Under the pieces are notes generated by a model. That model worked only from the letters and a program-made list of their open reading frames with translations. It had not been told where the DNA came from and did not search any database. A stretch of DNA of 56,304 nt, from contig PBKG01000001.1 in assembly GCA_002722095.1 (NCBI GenBank), forward strand, positions 1-56,304, in the 5' to 3' direction. This DNA is from Rhodospirillaceae bacterium (lineage in GTDB: Bacteria > Pseudomonadota > Alphaproteobacteria > UBA8366). Shown in pieces: positions 52,787 to 56,304 of this stretch (the stretch's first letter is position 1; each line of letters starts with the position of its first letter). The translations under genes were made by a program, and so were the position numbers.

Positions 52787-54289
52787 ATGCTCGAATTAAA
52801 AGATTACACGTCCGCCGATATCGTCGTCGTCGGAGCCGGCAATGCGGCCTGCTGCGCAGCAATGGCGGCGAAAGATGCAGGCGCCAATCCGGTCGTTCTC
52901 GAAACCGCACCAATGAACGAGCGCGCGGGAAACACTTTCTTCGTTGCAGGGTCATCCCGTTGGGTATTCAACGACATGGACGAACTGCAGGAGGTTCTCG
53001 ACCTCACCGACGAGGAACGGGAGATCGTGGATTTCGGCACCTATACGCGCGAAAAGTTTCTCGACGATTTGGGACGCACGACAAATTACCGCTGCGACCC
53101 CGATTTGGCCGAAGTGTTGGTGGATAATTCGCGCCAAGCGCTGGTGTGGATGAAATCGAAGGGCGTCAAATTCACCCCGATGTACAAGGGTCAGTCCGAA
53201 AAGATCGGCGACAGGATCGTTTTTTACGGCGGACAGGTTTGCATGTTTTGGGGCGGTGGCGCGGAGTTGACGGCAACACTTTTCAAAGGTCTCGAAGAAC
53301 ACCAAATACCGGTTCTTTACGAAACCACGGGTTTACGGCTTCTCACGGAGGCCGGCCGCGTTTCCGGCATTGTCGCGGAGCAAGGCGGCGTCGAGCGTGA
53401 AATTCGCGCCAAGGCCGTGGTGCTTGCCTCGGGCGGCTTCCAAGCCGATCCGGAAATGCGGGCACGCTATCTGGGTCCCGGCTACGAACTCGCAAAGGTG
53501 CGGGGCACACAACACAACAACGGGCTTGGCATCAAAATGGCGATGGAGATCGGTGGACGTGCCTGGGGTCATTGGTCCGGCGCCCATGCGGTCGGGTGGG
53601 ATTTGAACGCACCGCCCTATGGCGACCGTGTCGTCGGCGACGGATTTCAGAAGCACTCCTACCCCTACTCGGTCATGATCAATGCCGACGGCGAGCGTTT
53701 CGTCGACGAAGGCGCAGATTTCCGTCACTTCACCTATGCCAAATACGGCCATGTGGTGCAGCAGCAGCCAGGCATGTTCGCCTGGCAGGTGTTCGACGAC
53801 CAAGTGGAACATATGCTGCGCGACGAATACCGCATTAAGGAGGTGACCAAAGTCACCGCCGACACGATCGAGGAACTGGCCGAAAAGTTGGAAGGCGTGA
53901 ACGGCAATCGTTTTCTCGAAACCGTCGCCGAATACAACAAGTCTGTCAAACAGGATGTGGAATTCAACGCGACCATTCTGGATGGTCGAGGAACCGAGGG
54001 CCTTTCGATTCCCAAATCCAATTGGGCGCACACGATCGAAAAACCGCCCTTCCAGGCCTACGCGGTCACCTGTGGGGTCACCTACACCTTCGGCGGCATC
54101 AAGATCGATACGCAGGCACGGGTTCAGCACCGGCGGGGGAATCCCATCCCGGGTCTGTATGCCGCCGGTGAGATCGTCGGCGGGTTGTTCTACTTCAACT
54201 ATCCAAGCGGCAGCGGGCTCGTGAACGGCGCGGTTTTCGGCCGTCTCGCGGGCACCGAAGCCGGCGAATACGTTAAATCGGCCGAATGA
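52787..54289 (+). CDS. FAD-dependent dehydrogenase, tricarballylate dehydrogenase (TcuA)-like
   Basis: A 500-residue flavoprotein of the fumarate reductase/succinate dehydrogenase group. The N-terminal dinucleotide motif VVGAGNAACCAAMAA is at about residues 14-28, the internal HNNGLGIKMAMEIG element near 240, and the segment GERFVDEGADFRHFTYAKYG and the C-terminal YNPSGSGLVNGAV-like region match TcuA. TcuA oxidises tricarballylate to cis-aconitate. TcuB/TcuC partners are not adjacent, so the substrate may be another di- or tricarboxylic acid. The ATG has GGGGAGAC seven bases upstream. The next gene overlaps its stop by 4 bp. Confidence 0.9.
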   Translation: MLELKDYTSADIVVVGAGNAACCAAMAAKDAGANPVVLETAPMNERAGNTFFVAGSSRWVFNDMDELQEVLDLTDEEREIVDFGTYTREKFLDDLGRTTNYRCDPDLAEVLVDNSRQALVWMKSKGVKFTPMYKGQSEKIGDRIVFYGGQVCMFWGGGAELTATLFKGLEEHQIPVLYETTGLRLLTEAGRVSGIVAEQGGVEREIRAKAVVLASGGFQADPEMRARYLGPGYELAKVRGTQHNNGLGIKMAMEIGGRAWGHWSGAHAVGWDLNAPPYGDRVVGDGFQKHSYPYSVMINADGERFVDEGADFRHFTYAKYGHVVQQQPGMFAWQVFDDQVEHMLRDEYRIKEVTKVTADTIEELAEKLEGVNGNRFLETVAEYNKSVKQDVEFNATILDGRGTEGLSIPKSNWAHTIEKPPFQAYAVTCGVTYTFGGIKIDTQARVQHRRGNPIPGLYAAGEIVGGLFYFNYPSGSGLVNGAVFGRLAGTEAGEYVKSAE

Positions 54290-55092
54290 CCCGACCCCTC
54301 AAGCTCGCGCAGATCGGCTTCGGCGGCATCGGGCTCACGGTCGCCGAACTACTGGGCGAGGACGAGGATTTCGAATATGTCGCCGCCGCCGCGCGGCCAC
54401 ATCGCGCGGACGCCATTCGTGAACGCCTCGGCGCCGTCCCCCTTGTCGATACTCCCGACGCCGTCATTGCCGCCGAACCAGACATCCTCATCGAATGTGC
54501 CAGCCATCAGGCCTTGCTCGATTACGGCGCTCCGATATTGGAAGCAGGGATCGATTTGGTCGCGGTTTCCGTTGGCGCGCTCGCCGACCAGAACGAGCGT
54601 TTGCTGTTGATCGCCGCCGCCGAGAAAGGCGACGCCTCTCTGGAAGTTCCGGCCGGCGCCATCGGCGGCCTCGACGTGGTCTCCGCTGCCCGGCACACAG
54701 GCATAGAAAGGCTCGCTTATGTCACCCGCAAAGCGCCCCGGCTTTGGAAAGGAACGCCGGCAGAAGACATGATCGATCTCGACGCGGTGACCGATCCGTT
54801 GATGTTTTTCGACGAGACCGCCGCAGAAGGCGCTCGCATATTCGAGGAGAAGCTAAATGTCGCCGCGACTTTAGCCATGGCCGGGGTCGGTTTCGAGCAA
54901 ACCCGGGTCGAACTATGGGCCGATCCCGCCTACCCTCGGAGCACGCACATCATCGAACTCGAAGCCGCCAGTGGCACGATGAAGATCGAACTCGCCAATA
55001 CGGTCACACCGGTCAACGACAAGTCGTCGTGGTTGACGGCGGCGTCGATTGCACAGGCGGTCAAAAGACGGCGCGCTTTGTTGAAATTCTAA
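54286..55092 (+). CDS. aspartate dehydrogenase-like protein
   Basis: A 268-residue NAD(P)-dependent protein with an N-terminal Rossmann domain (IGFGGIGLTVAELL) and the family segments DILIECASHQALLDYG, VAVSVGALAD and EVPAGAIGGLDVVSAA, all typical of NadX-type aspartate dehydrogenases. The start overlaps the stop of the TcuA-like gene (ATGA), so the two form a unit. NadX makes iminoaspartate for NAD synthesis, but relatives act in amino-acid catabolism. No nadA/nadC is adjacent, so catabolism of an amino dicarboxylic acid with the flavoprotein is the more attractive idea. Confidence 0.88.
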   Translation: MTRPLKLAQIGFGGIGLTVAELLGEDEDFEYVAAAARPHRADAIRERLGAVPLVDTPDAVIAAEPDILIECASHQALLDYGAPILEAGIDLVAVSVGALADQNERLLLIAAAEKGDASLEVPAGAIGGLDVVSAARHTGIERLAYVTRKAPRLWKGTPAEDMIDLDAVTDPLMFFDETAAEGARIFEEKLNVAATLAMAGVGFEQTRVELWADPAYPRSTHIIELEAASGTMKIELANTVTPVNDKSSWLTAASIAQAVKRRRALLKF

Positions 55093-55209
55093 ATCACGGA
55101 ATCAAACCAGGATTGCGTCGTGGCTAACCGCAGCTGAAACCGCGCGGCCGGTCCGACAGTTTCGGACACCAATCTGTTACCAGAGTTCCGAACGAGGCAC
55201 GGCGATACG

Positions 55210-56304
55210 CTAGCTATTGCGTTCCAATTCGCTGACCTGAGCTGAGGTGACGCGGAGCCGCGCGGCCAGTTCGATCGAGATATTGGCAAGCAATGTCGCG
55301 AGAATTTCAGGCGCATTTTGCGATAGTTCTTCGTAGCTTGGACGGTCCAGCACATAGACCACCACTTCTTCGTTGGCGACCACATGGGTCGAGCGCGCCT
55401 CGCCGGTAATCAATCCCATTTCGCCGAACATCACGCCGGGTCGCAGATGCGCCAACCGGACCTGACGCGTCGTACCGGGAATATCAAGCATTATGCTGAC
55501 CGTGCCGCCCGCCAGTAAGAACATCTCGTCGGACGGCGCCCCCTGAAGGATCACGGTGTCGTCTTTCGCGAAGGTCTGGCGCTTGAACCATTTCTCGGCG
55601 CTTTCAAACGCCTCGGGACCGAGGCCGCGGAGCAAATCGATATCTTTCAGCCCCAGTTCGCCTTCGGTCTCCGTCGACAAATCGGCCGTTTCCAGGAGCC
55701 GGTCCTCGGCCCAGGACAGAGCGGTGTCCCCATCCACGAATGTGCGTCCGTCCAGAATGTCCCAATCGCTGGCGAGCCCAACGACAATGCCCCAAAGCGG
55801 GCTTTCCGGATGCAGATAGCTGATTTGCAGGACCGTGCCTTCTTTGGCCAGGCTGGCATCGGTTTGGCGCAAGATCTTGATTGCGGTGTCGTCTATCTCG
55901 GTAACGCCGCGCATACCGAGAATCACGTAATCAGCGTCTTGTGCGGACTCGACAATCTGGCGTGCCAACTTGTCGGCGGACCCGAAGAACACCGCCCCCT
56001 GCGCCTCGAGAACCGCGATCCGGTGCCCCTCGCGCTCCAATATGGCGATCTCTTCCTGCGGGCGGGAGGTCTTGGAACGCAGCTTGTCACCGGAATAAGT
56101 ACCCCGCACCACTACTTTCTCCATCCGCATAGCGAACATCAGCGATGCGCCTACGAGACCGATCCCCGCAGCAGCGACGAACCCCGCGGTAAGGGTCACG
56201 ACGGTGACCAGCAGACTGGTGATCAAACTGGGTATCACCTGTTCGCGGAGTGCGAAATTACCGTCCTTAAACGTATCCCGGACTTGACGAATATCGCTGG
56301 TGTT
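55210..56304 (-). CDS. SulP-type anion transporter with STAS and cyclic-nucleotide-binding domains, 5'-partial
   Basis: The frame stays open to the window edge, so the N-terminus is outside. The visible 364 residues contain the last membrane segments of a SulP transporter (ITSLLVTVVTLTAGFVAAAG, then GLVGASLMFAMRM), a STAS domain (about EGHRIAVLEAQGAVFFGSAD to the LQISYLHPESP region) and a C-terminal cyclic-nucleotide-binding domain (FAKDDTVILQGAPSDEMFLL, FGEMGLITGEARSTHV). The phosphate-binding cassette FGEMGLITGEARST is well preserved. SulP proteins carry sulfate, bicarbonate or other anions. The domain order suggests cNMP control. It ends about 117 bp from the converging aspartate dehydrogenase-like gene. 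Confidence 0.88.
   Translation of the reverse strand, partial: NTSDIRQVRDTFKDGNFALREQVIPSLITSLLVTVVTLTAGFVAAAGIGLVGASLMFAMRMEKVVVRGTYSGDKLRSKTSRPQEEIAILEREGHRIAVLEAQGAVFFGSADKLARQIVESAQDADYVILGMRGVTEIDDTAIKILRQTDASLAKEGTVLQISYLHPESPLWGIVVGLASDWDILDGRTFVDGDTALSWAEDRLLETADLSTETEGELGLKDIDLLRGLGPEAFESAEKWFKRQTFAKDDTVILQGAPSDEMFLLAGGTVSIMLDIPGTTRQVRLAHLRPGVMFGEMGLITGEARSTHVVANEEVVVYVLDRPSYEELSQNAPEILATLLANISIELAARLRVTSAQVSELERNS

Noticed and set aside
53333..54130. 265-codon open frame on the minus strand
   Set aside because: Antisense to the TcuA-like flavoprotein gene; no motif or ribosome site.
1..56304. CRISPR array, transposase, integrase or phage genes
   Set aside because: Looked for regularly spaced repeats and the usual catalytic motifs on both strands; none were seen.

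Overview
The window is about 56 kb of an alphaproteobacterial chromosome, most like the Rhodospirillales or related free-living, probably marine, lineages. Two landmarks support this: the nuoA-B-C-D head of the complex I operon, and the block tRNA-Leu / tig / clpP / clpX / lon / hupB / tRNA-Val / tRNA-Asp, an order typical of Alphaproteobacteria. The protein families elsewhere fit the same group: AtuA-type proteins, MmgE/PrpD, TauD-like dioxygenases, malonyl-CoA decarboxylase and PleC/DivJ-like histidine kinases. Gene density is very high, and no intergenic gap exceeds about 300 bp. No integrase, transposase, CRISPR array or phage gene was seen.

Layout. 1-2.3 kb: nuoD (broken at the window edge), nuoC, nuoB and nuoA, minus strand. 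2.5-8.7 kb: small accessory genes (SRPBCC-like, TPR, metallophosphoesterase, GNAT, PhyH dioxygenase, a split AtuA pair, TauD-like dioxygenase) lying between nuoA and tRNA-Asp. A 23-nt degenerate copy of the tRNA-Asp 3' end lies on the far side of the TauD gene. 8.7-16 kb: the tRNA and protein quality-control block. 16-21.5 kb: a small unknown gene, malonyl-CoA decarboxylase, NAD(P)HX repair enzyme, two unknown proteins and queA. 21.5-26 kb: a tightly coupled three-gene operon of two periplasmic-binding proteins and a membrane histidine kinase. 26-31.7 kb: epimerase, a four-PAS histidine kinase with an altered ATP-binding box, an MFS transporter and an SDR-fold protein without its catalytic Ser/Tyr. 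31.8-33.4 kb: queF-queG. 33.3-35.4 kb: a flavin monooxygenase-like/VOC pair. 35.5-36 kb: cytochrome c' whose start codon lies in a perfect inverted repeat. 36-38.8 kb: lpxD, a dedicated acyl carrier protein and a ketoacyl synthase. 38.9-46.9 kb: plus-strand catabolic run (tandem MmgE/PrpD, FecR-domain protein, tandem TauD-like dioxygenases, MFS, tautomerase, D-2-hydroxyacid dehydrogenase). 46.9-48.8 kb: secreted YHS protein with a histidine kinase. 48.9-55.1 kb: hydroxybutyrate dehydrogenase-like SDR, MFS, sugar-binding-like protein without signal peptide, GST, TcuA-like flavoprotein and an aspartate dehydrogenase-like protein. 55.2 kb to the end: the C-terminal part of a SulP transporter carrying STAS and cyclic-nucleotide-binding domains.

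How it fits together. Housekeeping functions (respiration, proteostasis, queuosine synthesis, lipid A acylation) are interleaved with accessory catabolism that looks aimed at organic acids, CoA esters and small oxygenated or aromatic compounds. There are four Fe(II)/2-oxoglutarate dioxygenases. Three histidine kinases share one PleC/DivJ-like catalytic core, yet no response regulator is encoded in the window, so their partners must lie elsewhere. The best candidates for undescribed biology are the two-receptor/histidine-kinase operon, the tRNA-Asp-bracketed dioxygenase gene, the start-codon hairpin of the cytochrome c' gene and the two degenerate enzymes (SDR and four-PAS kinase). All functional calls come from reading motifs by eye; no database search was run.
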